In this document: positions 49,181 through 60,655 of the stretch, one piece after another
Numbering within the stretch: the stretch's first letter is position 1
Layout: each line of letters opens with the position of its first letter
DNA from: Oehlia diaphana
Taxonomy: Eukaryota > Glomeromycota > Glomeromycetes > Glomerales > Glomeraceae
DNA length: 61,059 bases
Reading direction: 5' to 3'
Assembly (NCBI GenBank): GCA_003833135.1
Contig: QZLH01000258.1
Span: forward strand, 34,708-95,766
Made by a program: the position numbers and the translations under genes
The notes under the pieces: generated by a model
Database searches by the model: none
The model's input: the letters and a program-made list of their open reading frames with translations, nothing else
Told to the model about the DNA's origin: nothing

Positions 49181-51558
49181 TTGTCTGTTTTTAGTATATA
49201 ATTGTTGTTTTTTCCAATTACCGCCAGTAATATTATTGCTTTTCTTGTTTTCCTTTCAATGAATCGCATCGTATATAAATTCACCGTCTTTAGCATTAAC
49301 TTCATCTACTACCATTTTACGGGTTGGTGATTTGAATAAAGTTAATCGCTAATCCTTTAAATGCATTAATTTCCTCATGGTGTTGATTTTAATAATAGAT
49401 AACCACTGGCCTGGGCAAAAAAAAAATATCTTAACCCTTGACGCCACGTGTATAATTTCTACAAATAAAAAATTTTTTAATAAAAATAATAAACACTGTA
49501 AATGTACTGTATATATAAATTATAATAATATGTTAATTCTACCTTTTTTGAATCACCCGTTCTTTTTAAAGTGTGTAGTTTTATTCGAATATTGATTATT
49601 ATCGGATACAATATTCCTTTGCTGCTCCTCTATATTTTATAATCTGTTGAAATTTTACTAGATTATATATTTAATATCCTTTTAAATGAATTAGATATCA
49701 CAAGCATATTTAATCGATTTTTAGACGTCAATGAGAAATTTTAATGTGAATCTTTTTTATCGTCTAATAATAAAAGAATATATCAATTTCTGATGCTCAA
49801 GACGAAGATTGCGTATTGCGTAAAAAAAAAATCGTCAATTGATCACCGTGGATGAATTTTTTGATTTGGTAGTCACTTACCGAAGTACAAAGTGTAAAAC
49901 AATCTACAATCTACGACTTACCTATGGAGATTTCTTTTCCAAGTGACGGAGTACAGAAAATGTTCAAGTGGGCACCGAAAATGAGTTAAAAATTTGAATA
50001 ACCCAAAATATTAGCCGACCAAATTTCAACGTATTTCTGTACTCATTCGGATATTTTCTGTATATTTCCGAAAAAGCTATTTTAATCTTGATTATTTGGG
50101 GTTATATAATAGTTACAATGTTGTAAATTTGATTGATAGCCAGGAGCTTTCAAAAAATAAATAACTCTCTAAATGAAAACATTCAATTGTTATTTTTTCG
50201 ATTGTAGTTTTCGATATATAGGGAAAATGAAAAAGAGCTTTAAATAAACCGTATCTAGAAATCGAGAGCATAAAACGTAATTTAACCAAACCATGCATGA
50301 AAGATAGACAAGATTGTTATTATATAACCAAATTTCTTTATGATCGGCCTTGTTATCTGACTTTTATAGAAATACATAATGACGTAATTCATCTTATTAT
50401 AATACGAATAGGGTTAGTAATGAAGTAATCGAAAAAAAGAATTATTCCCTTTAAAAAAAACACTATTGTTCGAAATTTCTGCACATTATTATTTTCTGTT
50501 GGACAAAAATAGAATCATTTCGTCATTCGACCACTAAGAAGACAATGCTCAGGCAAGAAGTTCTAGAATAGACTATTAATCTGAACCTTATCTGGAATAA
50601 CGGACATTTCAAATAATAAATTACTCCAAAAATTATGCATTAATGATCGTGGCTTAACTGTGTTACACAATGAAAGCGATGTGACCACTTATTTTAATCA
50701 ACTTTAGCCTTTTTCAATTTTTTTTTATTTTTTTTTGTTATTCTAAAAGTGATTATGTTGATAAATATATGTATTAAATAGTTTTCAACAATAAAAACCT
50801 GATAAACGATATATTTGTATGAATGGATCGCCGATTTAATAGACAATTACAAAGTTTTTTATAATTTCTTCGATGTGTCGCGTAGATCCTCAAAATTTAT
50901 CATCCAATAAAAATTAATTCATACGGATCATTGTTCCGAGATTAAGAGATTATTCTGTAATCATAAATGGTTAAAGTATGCAATCTTCCATACAGAGCCT
51001 GATCTCCTTTATTATAATCGTTTTCTGTCCAATAATTGTTTGTAAATACATACGCCTAATCGACTTAATTTTGATGATATATGAGAAAGGTGGTTAGAAC
51101 AATATTTTCAATTATTTAAATGTAATATGACATAAAACATGATTCATTAAATTAACAAATCAGATTCTAATTTTATGACGTGTTTTATATAATTTTTTGA
51201 TCCAATAAATTCAAAGCAATTATGTTTCTTGATTACGATAAATAGTTTATATGAGTTCAATAGGGAATTTCAATTTAGTTAATTTATTTTCTCCGCAATA
51301 ATTTTCACCAAATTTGGGTAAATAAATTACTTAAATCATTTTTTTATAAATCATTCACAATGTTACTTCATTAGCGAACGTCAATGACTTATTTAAGCGC
51401 GACTTTGATCATGCATAATCACATCATCTCAAGACCAATGACTTTGATATTTCAATTAAGTCAAAAGAAAGAAATCATTTGATATATCATCAAAACATTA
51501 TAAAAAAGAGTAAAATTTTCCATCGAAAAAAATCTCGCGTTCAAAGTCTACGTTTACG
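49181..51558. other. Intergenic stretch upstream of the HMG gene
   Basis: No coding signal was accepted. Short frames at 49377-49595 and 50113-50298 are AT-driven. Confidence 0.4.
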
Positions 51559-51990
51559 ATGCTTCCACCTTCGCTTTCTATTAATAGAAATGGAAAAATT
51601 GTCTTATCCGTTGCGCAATATTGCGTATATAATTACGAGCTTCCGAATGTAAACTCGTTTAACGTTAATCATTATAACGGTTTTACCGTTTATCGCTCGT
51701 TATTGCATAAAGAGTTTCGTGGCTTAAGTATCGAAAAAGTATCTCAAATAGCTAGCACGACTTGGAAAATTGCAGACAAAGAATTTCGCTCGTTTTTTGC
51801 GAATTACGCAAGCGAGATTAACTCTTCTGAAAATAATATTTCACCAAAATTTAAGTTATTTGAGATGAACCCTAAACGAAAATGGAAACCGTGTAATCAG
51901 CAATTTAAATATTTATTTGTTGAACGTGAAGAATATATGAGACACGTATACGAGAAAGCAGTCGAAGAGTTTGAGTTCGTATCATTTTAA
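51559..51990 (+). CDS. Single-exon MATA-HMG-like protein
   Basis: A 143-aa open frame with clear codon contrast to its flanks. Residues about 38-90 resemble a divergent HMG box of the MATA type: NGFTVYRSLLHKEF, LSIEKVSQIASTTWKIADKE and FRSFFANYASEIN correspond to the NxFxxYR, S.lA..W and helix-3 positions. The N-terminal part (MLPPSLSINRNGKIVLS) and C-terminal part (ending VEEFEFVSF) are short. No intron, signal peptide or second domain is present. It probably binds DNA. It is not tandem with the kinase-HMG genes and its box is more diverged than theirs. Known: such small HMG proteins are numerous in arbuscular mycorrhizal fungi. Role in mating is not implied. Confidence 0.7.
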   Translation: MLPPSLSINRNGKIVLSVAQYCVYNYELPNVNSFNVNHYNGFTVYRSLLHKEFRGLSIEKVSQIASTTWKIADKEFRSFFANYASEINSSENNISPKFKLFEMNPKRKWKPCNQQFKYLFVEREEYMRHVYEKAVEEFEFVSF

Positions 51991-53495
51991 AAAAAAAATA
52001 CGTTTAAAATTCTAAATTTATGATTATTCTTATATTTATGATTTAAATTAATTATTTAAGATATATTTAAGCAAAATCATTATAATTTTTTTTAATTTTT
52101 ATTTTACTCTCCCGCCTCTTTTTTATTTTTTCGAAGATATATAAAAATTTATGTAAGATTAAGATAAGTTTTGTTCGTTTATTATTTGTTTGTTTTACGC
52201 TAATCATAAATCGTGTGTAAAACAACTATATATATTAAATATTATTATATTAAGATTTCTCATTTAAGAAGTTTTTAAATTTTATTTCGTTTATTTTTTG
52301 TAATTAGTTAATACGATTATTATTAAATAAATAAATTAATTCGGTACAATAGGCAAATTTATTAACATCAATAACGTGCCTACAATATATCTACTTAAAT
52401 AAAGTGAAATTGTAGTGGATGATGGTCAATGAATTTTGGGATAGTAACGTTTGTCAGCATTGTAATACTATTATAATTCTGTCCTATATTATATTTCTTT
52501 ATTTTTTCAATTAAGGTCACAGTCACGACAACTAAAGATTATCGTAATTTATAAGATTCATCGGTAAATTACCATATTAATTTTTATTACCTAAATATAT
52601 TTGTTTAATAAAGTTAATAAAAATTATCATAGAAATTACGTCATTTCGTATATGATCACGTGATATATTTCATAGTAAAATCGTGACGTAATCATGTCAT
52701 TTAAAGGGTCATTTTGCCAACACTGTCTGATACAGCAGATTTTGTGTCGTAAAACAAACATTAAATAGAGTATAGCGTAAAGTTTATCTTTAGGGTATAC
52801 TCGATATATTCAGTATTTTATCCTTCCTTATTAAAATATTTATAATAAATGGACTTTTGGGTCGAGACCGGGTTGATTAACATAGGCAGTAAACTCCGTA
52901 AGGGTTCATAGATTCATAGATACCGATAATCCTAAAGTCACAATAAACCAAATATTTTTATAAAAAATGAGAAAATCTTTCAAAGTCAACGGGATTTTTC
53001 TTGGTAATAATTTTTAACTTATTATTTTGTTTTTTTTTCAGTCAATTTAGCAAAGGAGAAATTCTTAAGGCATTTTCCAAAGGGAATACCTAAAGTCGAT
53101 GAACATTTTGAATTAACTCATCGCACAATTGACATTAAAAATTTATTTGGAAGAAAATGAATTTTATTTTAAAAGAAATTTATATTTATCTATTGTTCCT
53201 TATTTTCATAAAACTTTACAAAAAGGACGGTCTTGGAGTTTCTGAAGTTGTAAAAAAAAAATAAACTTTATTATAAAGTTGGAAATTCCGTTTGTGGATT
53301 TAATATAAAATCTACTTAACAAGTATTTTTATTGCAAAGATCGAGTTTAAATTACTATTTTCATTTGTTCTATTATTGCTTAAGAACAATATCTCATGTC
53401 GCCACTTCTAATTTTCACTCGTAAATAAAGAATTATAGTAGGATATTCCATTAAGTCATCACGCTTTTCTTAAATTATATGGATTAATTTCTTAT
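51991..53495. other. Intergenic stretch with one exon-like piece
   Basis: At 53041-53160 (+) a TTTTTTTTTTCAG acceptor is followed by an open piece reading NLAKEKFLRHFPKGIPKVDE..., then DIKNLFGRK and a stop. It may be the last exon of a lost gene. Otherwise nothing was recognised. Confidence 0.3.
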
Positions 53496-53801
53496 GCATC
53501 CCATATAGCTATTGGAAAACCGAAAGGGGAAGAAACAATTAATCTTTTAATATGCAAAAATAAATCCATTATTTAGTCTGTTGGAGACCTTAAAGAAGCT
53601 ATTTATGCGAAAAAACCTAAAGCATTTTTAGACATTACAGCAGATGAGCTTATCTTTAGTTTAGTTTCCATTTCTTGTGATGAGCTTATTGCGCTCAGCG
53701 AAAATCCAGATGCGTACACTACTATTCGGTTATCCAAGAAAAGGGAACTAATACAGTGGCACGTAGAAGAACTTGCTAGCATATTTCCATGTTCTCGTTG
53801 A
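53496..53801 (+). pseudogene. Crinkler-type N-terminal domain relic
   Basis: One frame reads IAIGKPKGEETINLLICKNK, SII, then TAG at about 53576. It continues SVGDLKEAIYAKKPKAFLDI, TADELIFSLVSI, LSENPDAYTTIRLSKKRELI, QWHVEELASIF to TGA at 53799-53801. VGDLK.AI...K..AFLDI.ADEL...VSI is the hallmark of the crinkler (CRN) N-terminal ubiquitin-like fold that is abundant in this fungal group. The in-frame TAG is one C-to-T step from CAG (Gln). No good start codon was found upstream and no C-terminal effector domain follows. I call it a broken copy. Confidence 0.6.
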
Positions 53802-54281
53802 ACAACCAATACACTTAGAGGGAACGCATGAATGTGAGAGCTTTTACAAGTTCTGAAGTTAAAAGAAAAACATCAGATAATCACAAACGAAACAATTCGA
53901 TTGCCCATCAAAGACACATATTACAGATACTTCTGTAATTATTGACCCATTCCTTCGCCAAAAATTTATTATCAAAATAATTCACGGATCGGCTCAAAAA
54001 ATAATAATTAGAAACAAATAATAATCAGATAAGTGATGTAATTGACTTGATTACATGATCTGGTTTTATCGCTTCGATCTATATGCAAAGTTGTTCAGTA
54101 ATCGTTAATAACAAATTGTTAAAAAAAAAAAAGAGTAGAAGATCAAAAATTTATTAATCATATGATACAATAAATCTTTTTATTGAATATAAATAAATGA
54201 ATAATTATACAATTGGAGATAATTGAACATGAATACATAAATTCATAATAATATTTTACATTTAGTAATAATGAAAGTAAA
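53802..54281. other. Intergenic stretch downstream of the ZIP gene
   Basis: Nothing beyond AT-rich sequence; it should hold the 3' untranslated region of the minus-strand transporter gene. Confidence 0.45.
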
Positions 54282-55593
54282 TTATTCAGCAAGGCTAAAT
54301 AATGCATTAACAAAAGCAAAGAAGATTAAACCAGAAAATATGAGATAAGTTACATATTTGTCTTTAGGATCATAATGATGTGCCATTGGCAACATGCCAT
54401 GTAAAATTGCATATAATAAAGAGGGCGTAACTATTGAAAAAATAACACCTGATACAACATCATTCCATACTGTAACGAAAAGAACGTATCCCAAAATGGC
54501 GCCTAAAAATTGAGAGATAATTCCTACGGTTGCTGCAATAGTAAAAGCCTTCCAACGTGATCCGGTTGAATAAAATATTGGTAAGGAAATGATAAGCCCT
54601 TCGGGAATTTTACTAAAAAATGTAAAATTTTTTAATAATATTTTAAATGATATTAATAATTTTTTTATTAAGGAAGTATATACTTACTGCAAAGCAAGTG
54701 CGATCGCGAAAATAATTCCGATACGTTGATTACCAAGTGTCGTAGCGAATGACGCCAATCCTTCAGGAAAATTGCTAGATGATTATTGTAATAATAATAG
54801 AAACGTTACGTTAATTATATTTAAAAAAAATTTTTTCATCAAGTTCAAATATTTATATATCTTTAACTTACTGAAGTGCCAAGGCAGCAGCAATTTGAAA
54901 ACTCAAGGACTTAAATCTTTTAGCTTGTGAAGTGTCTACAAGTTCCGTGCGACTCGCAGATGAATCATTTTCATCAACTTTGGTTTCTGCTCCTAATGAT
55001 GGTGACTTGCGATTTTCAACATTAATGTCATCAATTTTAACTTCTTTGACTACGGCATTTTCAGAATCTAAGATTCCTTCATTCACATTTTGCTTTCTGT
55101 ATTTGTTAGCAAACTTCTTTACAATCATAATTAAAAATGATGTAAATGCGAAAATTGCTGCAGATACTAAGGCTGAGTATTTTTTATCAAAGAGTTTAGA
55201 TTTATTAAAAGCAGAAATGGCTTCGGGGAAAAGATCTCCCAATGTAAGGGATAATAAAACTCCGGAAGCAAATGACATTGACCCCGCAATAAAACCCTTG
55301 GATTTGGTGATTTTAATGTGAGCGAGAAATGGAATGTAAGGAAACAAGTAGTCGAGAAATGGTGTAAGGGACCCAAGAGCAGAAGCGATAGCCGCTAATG
55401 CTGTTAGGCCAAATGCAAGACCCACATTTCCTTCCGCCAAAGTACTTTGCTTTTCATTTGCAAAGACGGATGGGAGTTTAGTAGAAGAGGCTTCTTCATG
55501 TTCATCATGTACACCACCGTGAGCATGAATATGAGTTATTAAACAAAACGTCAATATATAAATAACTAAATTTATTTTGTTAACGAAAGACAT
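54282..55593 (-). CDS. ZIP-family zinc transporter (ZupT/GufA/Zrt3-like)
   Basis: Exons 55593-54872, 54774-54688 and 54612-54282 (introns of 97 and 75 bp) give 379 aa. The N terminus has a hydrophobic signal/anchor (INLVIYILTFCLITHIHAHG) followed by a short His/Glu metal-binding stretch. About eight membrane segments follow. A long acidic, Ser-rich cytosolic loop (about residues 160-225) separates TM3 and TM4, as in ZIPs. The signature histidines are rebuilt exactly by splicing: CA|C gives HNFPEGLASF in TM4, and CA|T gives HKIPEGLIISLPIFY in TM5, where relatives usually have HNIPEG. Both introns therefore cut the metal-site histidine codon, which supports the model. Expected role: zinc (possibly other divalent metal) transport into the cytosol from outside or from a store such as the vacuole. 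The substrate is inferred from family. Confidence 0.85.
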
Positions 55594-56106
55594 TCTTAAA
55601 CCTTAAAAATAAATAAAAAATAAAACTAAAAATTAAAAATTATAAAAAAATAATATTGGGCATATATAGCATATACTATTTTTTATAACGTAAAAAAAAA
55701 AAAAAAAGATAATTTATAAGATATGTATATATGTACACGATATTTATACATGAACAATATTTCGTATAATTAGTAAATTATCAAGAATAACAGTTTTCGT
55801 TATTTTTATGCCAAGTTTTTAATTATCATCAAAATCAGTAATTAGGCTGACTTTTTTAAAACGAATAAAGGTAACTTATGTACATCATGCCAGATATGAT
55901 TAAATTTAATCTTTTACCTTGGGCATTTATGGTCATGAGAACTAACTGAATTTGTGACGCAAAAAATGGTGTAAATTACGTTCTGTGTATCATTTGGCTT
56001 ATTGTATGAAGATTCTATTTAGAAAAAAAATCCATTTAAAGTAAATATGATAAACAAAATATTTATTAAATTAATTAATCGACGCACAAAATTGTTCGAG
56101 TTGCAT
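55594..56106. other. Intergenic stretch between divergent metal genes
   Basis: This is the shared upstream region of the ZIP (-) and Bim1-like (+) genes. An A-run lies at 55692-55707. No metal-response element was recognised with confidence. Confidence 0.4.
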
Positions 56107-56296
56107 AAACGAACCTTTTATGGTCACTGTACTCCCTTCATCTTGAGATAATCTGAACTTTATCTTAAATAAAATTTTACAATGATTGGTACGTTAAATT
56201 TCAAACCCCAAAATTGCCATAAAACGAACCTTTTATGGTCACTGTACTCCCTTCATCTTAAGATAATCTGAACTTTATCTTCAATAAAATTTACAA
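56107..56296 (+). repeat. Duplicated ~75-bp block in the promoter of the Bim1-like gene
   Basis: The block AACGAACCTTTTATGGTCACTGTACTCCC...TTATCTT occurs at 56107-56180 and again at 56222-56296 with very few differences. The copies are offset by about 115 bp and end 63 bp before the start codon. It could double a regulatory site. ATAAAAGGT on the reverse strand and TATATAAG at 56334 are TATA-like. Confidence 0.8.
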
Positions 56297-56358
56297 ATTA
56301 CGTTATAAATGTTCCCTCATTCCAGAAGAATTCATATATAAGAATTTATAAACAAAAT

Positions 56359-57124
56359 ATGAATACTTCCGTTTTCTTTATCCTTTTCTTCGTTTTAATC
56401 TCTTCCACATATGCTCATTTCGAATTTGAAAATCCTCCATCTAGAGGACATGGCGAGGATACAATGTCACAACCTCCATGTGGTGGCTATAATGACGTCA
56501 ATGTTAAAGCTATAACAAAATTTCCCGTTACAGGTGAGAGAAAACATTCTTAATATAGTAATAGAATTTTATTTTACACGGTGTCAGTACAAGTCGTTGT
56601 ATGAAAACAACGACTAAAAAAAGCCATACCGTCATACCGTTCGATAATCTTCAACTTAATCTCCTGTCTTAAAATTTATTTTTATCATATAGAGGGCCAA
56701 GTAACGACTAGCTACGAAGATGGTAACGGTATCATGGTTATCAACTACGCTCCCACTACTAATGATACTTTCAAGCCTGTTTCAGGTATAAATAGATTCT
56801 TCAATTTCAAAATATTGGATTTCATTTTACTTGAAAGATTAAACATAAATTGATATTTTCTTTTTCAAAGATAATGTTACGGTTAGCGTTGACGTACCAC
56901 CTAAACAATTTGTTACACCAGTTGATCTATCTAAAGCTGGTGCCAAAGCTGGAGATCAAGGAGTGCTTCAAGCTATCTATTCGGATGGAAGGAATACGAC
57001 ATGGTACCAATGTACTGATATTACGGTTGTGGATGCCAAGAAATCCAGTGATGCTTCAAGTATTGTTGGTATCTCTGGAACTGTTTTCTTCACGATTATT
57101 TTAGTCTCTTTTTTTATGCTTTAA
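56359..57124 (+). CDS. GPI-anchored Bim1/X325 copper-acquisition-type protein
   Basis: Exons 56359-56533, 56693-56785 and 56871-57124 encode 173 aa. A signal peptide (cut after ...SSTYA, residue 19) exposes an N-terminal His: HFEFENPPSRG. PPCGGYN and a late TWYQCTDITV provide the two cysteines of the fold. The C terminus SSDASSIVGISG, followed by a hydrophobic tail, is a GPI-attachment signal. This is the layout of the X325/Bim1 family, LPMO-like proteins that bind copper through the N-terminal His and, in Cryptococcus Bim1, serve copper uptake rather than polysaccharide oxidation. Mature size is about 130 residues. It shares an intergenic region with a zinc transporter gene on the other strand. 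A cell-surface copper role is inferred from family. Confidence 0.8.
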
Positions 57125-57544
57125 ATTAATGGTATTCATATAATCTGTATTTATTCATATGTAATATAATGAATAAGGATATATATTTTATAGTAATTAT
57201 TTAAATAAAGTATTATCTGACTGTACAATCCTCACTATTGATTAAACTATATTACATGAAAATCTAATATATATTGGTCAAAAGATCAAATGGAGTTGGA
57301 AAAATTTTAATGAATTCAGAAGTAAATGTAAAATGAAACTATTTAATATAAAGGCATATTAAAGCGCTTCACATGATTTTTATGTAGTGATTGTGATGAC
57401 ATGCTAATGTGATACTATGTTAGATTGGATGCTTAGAATTATCCATTCTAATAATTTGACTTTCTATAATTTAACAGTCGAAGGATAAATTGTGGATTTA
57501 GTCCGATGATCATACACATTGTAAATAAATAACAAGCTCATCAG
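57125..57544. other. Intergenic stretch
   Basis: No gene was seen. The right part probably contains unreadable upstream sequence of the Tc1 transposase remnant. Confidence 0.4.
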
Positions 57545-58004
57545 GTCCTTGGTAATAGGTGGACATTTCAGCAGGACAACGATCCTAAGCATCGTGCAAG
57601 GCTTACGGTTGATCTTCTTAAGGATCGTTGTCCTAGCGTTCTTGATTGGCCATCATACTCCCCAGACCTTAATCCGATCGAGAATCTATAGAGAGGAATG
57701 TCGAGAAGAAGGTAAATATTATGATTAATGAAAAAAATCCATCACCCAAGCGGTTTTTATGTCAACAATAGCAAGGGAATGGGAGGCTATTGATAGGAAT
57801 TTATGTCTTAATTTAGTAAACTCCAATGTCGACGCGTATAAAATTGGTATTAGAGAATGGGTCGCACAATAGACTATTAATTTTTAATATTCTTAATGTA
57901 TATATCAAAAGAGTATACTATGTCAATTATTCAAGATTTTTTAATAAAATCACATGAGATATTCGCAATTGTTTAATTGTCAGTTTTTTTCCGCCACCAC
58001 TGTA
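57545..58004 (+). mobile_element. 3' half of a Tc1/mariner element with transposase remnant
   Basis: From 57545 the frame reads [20 protein letters not shown], then [17 protein letters not shown], then a TAG where Trp is expected. QQDN supplies the second catalytic Asp and PIEN the Glu of the DDE triad with Tc1 spacing. Further fragments (AREWEAIDRNLCLNLVNS) need frame shifts and end at TAG 57870-57872. The right terminal repeat is at about 57950-58004 (GACAATTAAACAATTGCG... and CAGTGGTGGCGG as read inward), ending at TA. No matching left end was found, so the 5' part is lost. Confidence 0.75.
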
Positions 58005-58086
58005 TATATTAATCAGAAAAATTTTTTTTTAATAAATAATTTAATTATTTATTATCGTTATATTGTATTATTTTTTTTTTAATGAC

Positions 58087-58278
58087 TAGCAGTTGTTACC
58101 GGCTGTAACGGTAATTAAGAGTTGGATAACTAGCGATATTATATCGTATAAACACTCGATTATCAACGGAATTCTTACTCAATACTACCTATCCTGGTAT
58201 TCCGGTATTGTTCGTTAAGAATCGTCAAGATAAACAACTACAAAATACGATAAATAATAATACGCAGTGGTTATAACA
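58087..58278. repeat. 192-bp LTR-like direct repeat, copy 1
   Basis: Nearly identical to 60464-60655 (two differences noticed). From TGTTACCGGC to TTATAACA it has the TG...CA ends of an LTR and an internal TTACCG/CGGTAA palindrome at its start. It ends one base before an undetermined base (N at 58279), after which kinase coding sequence starts. Confidence 0.75.
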
Positions 58279-58279
58279 N

Positions 58280-58947
58280 TGGAAAATTGGTGATTTAGGA
58301 TTATCACAACCTGCAAATAGTACTTCATTAAATAATGAAATATACGGAGTAATACCTTACATCGCACCAGAAATATTCCAAGGTGTTGCATTTTCAAAGA
58401 AATCTGATATATATAGTATGGGTATGATTATGTTGGAACTTACAACGGGTTGTAAACCTTTTGATAATATTGAACATAATACTGAACTTATCTATAAAAT
58501 TATTGATGGAAATAACCCCAAGATCACAGATGATACTCCTGTTTGTTATGCTAAATTAATGAAAAGATGTTGGAAATCTGATCCTTTAAAAAGACCTTCT
58601 GCAAAAGAAATTCTTGATTATATTTATGCGTGGACATTTTTACAAAAAGATTACGAAAATTTCAATCAAGCTGAAGCAATAAGATTAAAATCAATAGAAT
58701 TAAAGAAGCTTGGACCCAAATTTACCGAGAAATCTCATTCAAAAGCGTTTTATACAAGTAGATCATTGAACTCTATAATTCCATTTATTAATTCATCTTT
58801 AATAGGTCCACAAGGTGCGTATCATATATGTTACTACTGCTACTTCTAAAAGCATGAAAAATTCAATAATAAATGGAAAAAAAATTTTTTCTTTTTTTCT
58901 TAGAATATATCACAAAAGAGTACGAGTATGACATCAATAATATCTAA
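58280..58947 (+). CDS. 5'-truncated TKL-like kinase (C-lobe only)
   Basis: The open frame starts abruptly after the N at 58279: WKIGDLGLSQ (DLG), GVIPYIAPEIF, SDIYSMGMIMLELTTG, KRCWKSDPLKRPSAKEI, then a tail KAFYTSRSLNSII. Exon 58280-58814 splices (GTGCGT...TTCTTAG) to 58904-58947, ending KEYEYDINNI, the usual tail of this family. The whole N-lobe, hinge and catalytic loop are missing. Because the break coincides exactly with an N and with the edge of a repeat present twice in the window, the truncation may be an assembly artefact instead of biology. There is no start codon for a complete protein, so no function is claimed. Confidence 0.65.
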
Positions 58948-60463
58948 AACAATTCGCCATTACAACTATTACAGAATAGTAGTTTAAGAAAATGACCCAA
59001 ATATCGGATCAAAAACTCCGCTATTTCTTTAATCAGTATTATGCTTTTTATTGAAATGCAGATGGGCGTTATGGTGGCGTTTTATTTTGATGCTGTATGA
59101 CGTACCAACTACATTGCATTTTTTTGATAACTCGTTATTATTAGAGCATTAAAGTTCAGTAATATTTGAGTTTAGGCATTTAAATTTTAATAGTTATTTG
59201 TATTACAAAAAAAAAATCCCAAAAAGAGACATTTTATTTTAAAGACGATTCTATTGTTAGATAAAGAGCTAAATTTTATTTACTGCTTGTTTATTATATA
59301 TTATTATCACTTCATACATATTAAAGCATTTATTTTTAATTTTTAAAAGAGAATAAGAGATTTATAGGTAGTACAAATATTTTTTATAAAAAGAGAAAAA
59401 AACTAATACATAATTGCCTTTATATGAGCTAAATGTGCTGATCACGTATGCAATATGCAACTAACATGCGCGACTGAACAAAAACAAAGAAATTGCGAGT
59501 CATGCGACTACCCCAGCGGCATTACGCAACTTGACTGAAATTAAGTGTGGCGCACATGTGACGGTTAGTGCGTGATGAGTAGGATTTTGAGATTTCAGAT
59601 ACTTATGAAAAATGGAAACAAGGAAGGGCGTGACGCCGGTGATGAAAATCTCACGTGATTTTTCGTGACATTTTTTTCAGGTTACGCTGGGAACTGAAAA
59701 TCGACTCATGCATACTGCGGCCTTCAGTTACCCGAAATTAAATGAAATTCAATCCAGTGATGGCACAGACTTTATTTGCAAGATGATAATTTTGACGGCG
59801 GTTATTGCATAAAAGATAGTTATGAAAGAGAATGAAAGATTCCGGCCTCTACAGTTGTAATTAACGAATTTCCTTTTATAAATGACGATTTTTTTCTTAC
59901 AAACTATTTACAATCGAGAAGCTGATATAATATTTCAAATGTGATTTCCGTGATTATAATATTCATAGAATGTGATAAAAATGTATTATATTTTGTTCAG
60001 ATTATGATTTATGTCGTTAAGTATGTAAGCATTTAATATAATATTCAAGAACTATTTAAATAATTCAAAATTTGATAAGTAATATTTATCTGTTATTGTT
60101 TTATATGCAAATCACACGATTTGATTGAAATTATCGATCTTACATCTTTGATGCAATTGGCGTTGCCAATCTGAAGTACAAAAAGGGCTAAAATCAATTT
60201 ATCTATTTGGTTAAACTATTCATCAATCTAAGTTTTTTTTTTTTATAAAAAATCATCGAAATGTTTTAAGTAATAAATGAACGTTTTTTATTGGATCGGC
60301 GTTAATTTTTGTTATTACTTATTAGACAACCCACAGAATTTTCCGGCAAATTTTTAATAAAAAAAAAAATAAAAATTGGTTCTCTATATTAAAAAAAACT
60401 GACAATCAGATTTCTGTATATGATGTTAAAAACTGAAGTTTTTATTTTACAAAAAACAACAAT
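58948..60463. other. Sequence between the kinase fragment and the second LTR-like repeat
   Basis: No gag/pol-like reading was found, so the two repeats do not bracket an intact retrotransposon. A GC-richer patch at 59440-59720 is unexplained. Confidence 0.4.
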
Positions 60464-60655
60464 TAGCAGCTGTTACCGGCTGTAACGGTAATTAAGAGTT
60501 GGATAACTAGCGATATTATATCGTATAAACACTCGATTATCAACGGAATTCTTACTCAATACTACCTATCCTGGTATTCCGGTATTGTTCTTTAAGAATC
60601 GTCAAGATAAACAACTACAAAATACGATAAATAATAATACGCAGTGGTTATAACA
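60464..60655. repeat. 192-bp LTR-like direct repeat, copy 2
   Basis: Same orientation as copy 1, offset by 2377 bp. Flanking bases do not form a 4-6-bp target duplication (...TAGCAGC on the left, ACAAATG on the right), so it does not look like a simple solo LTR. Confidence 0.7.
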
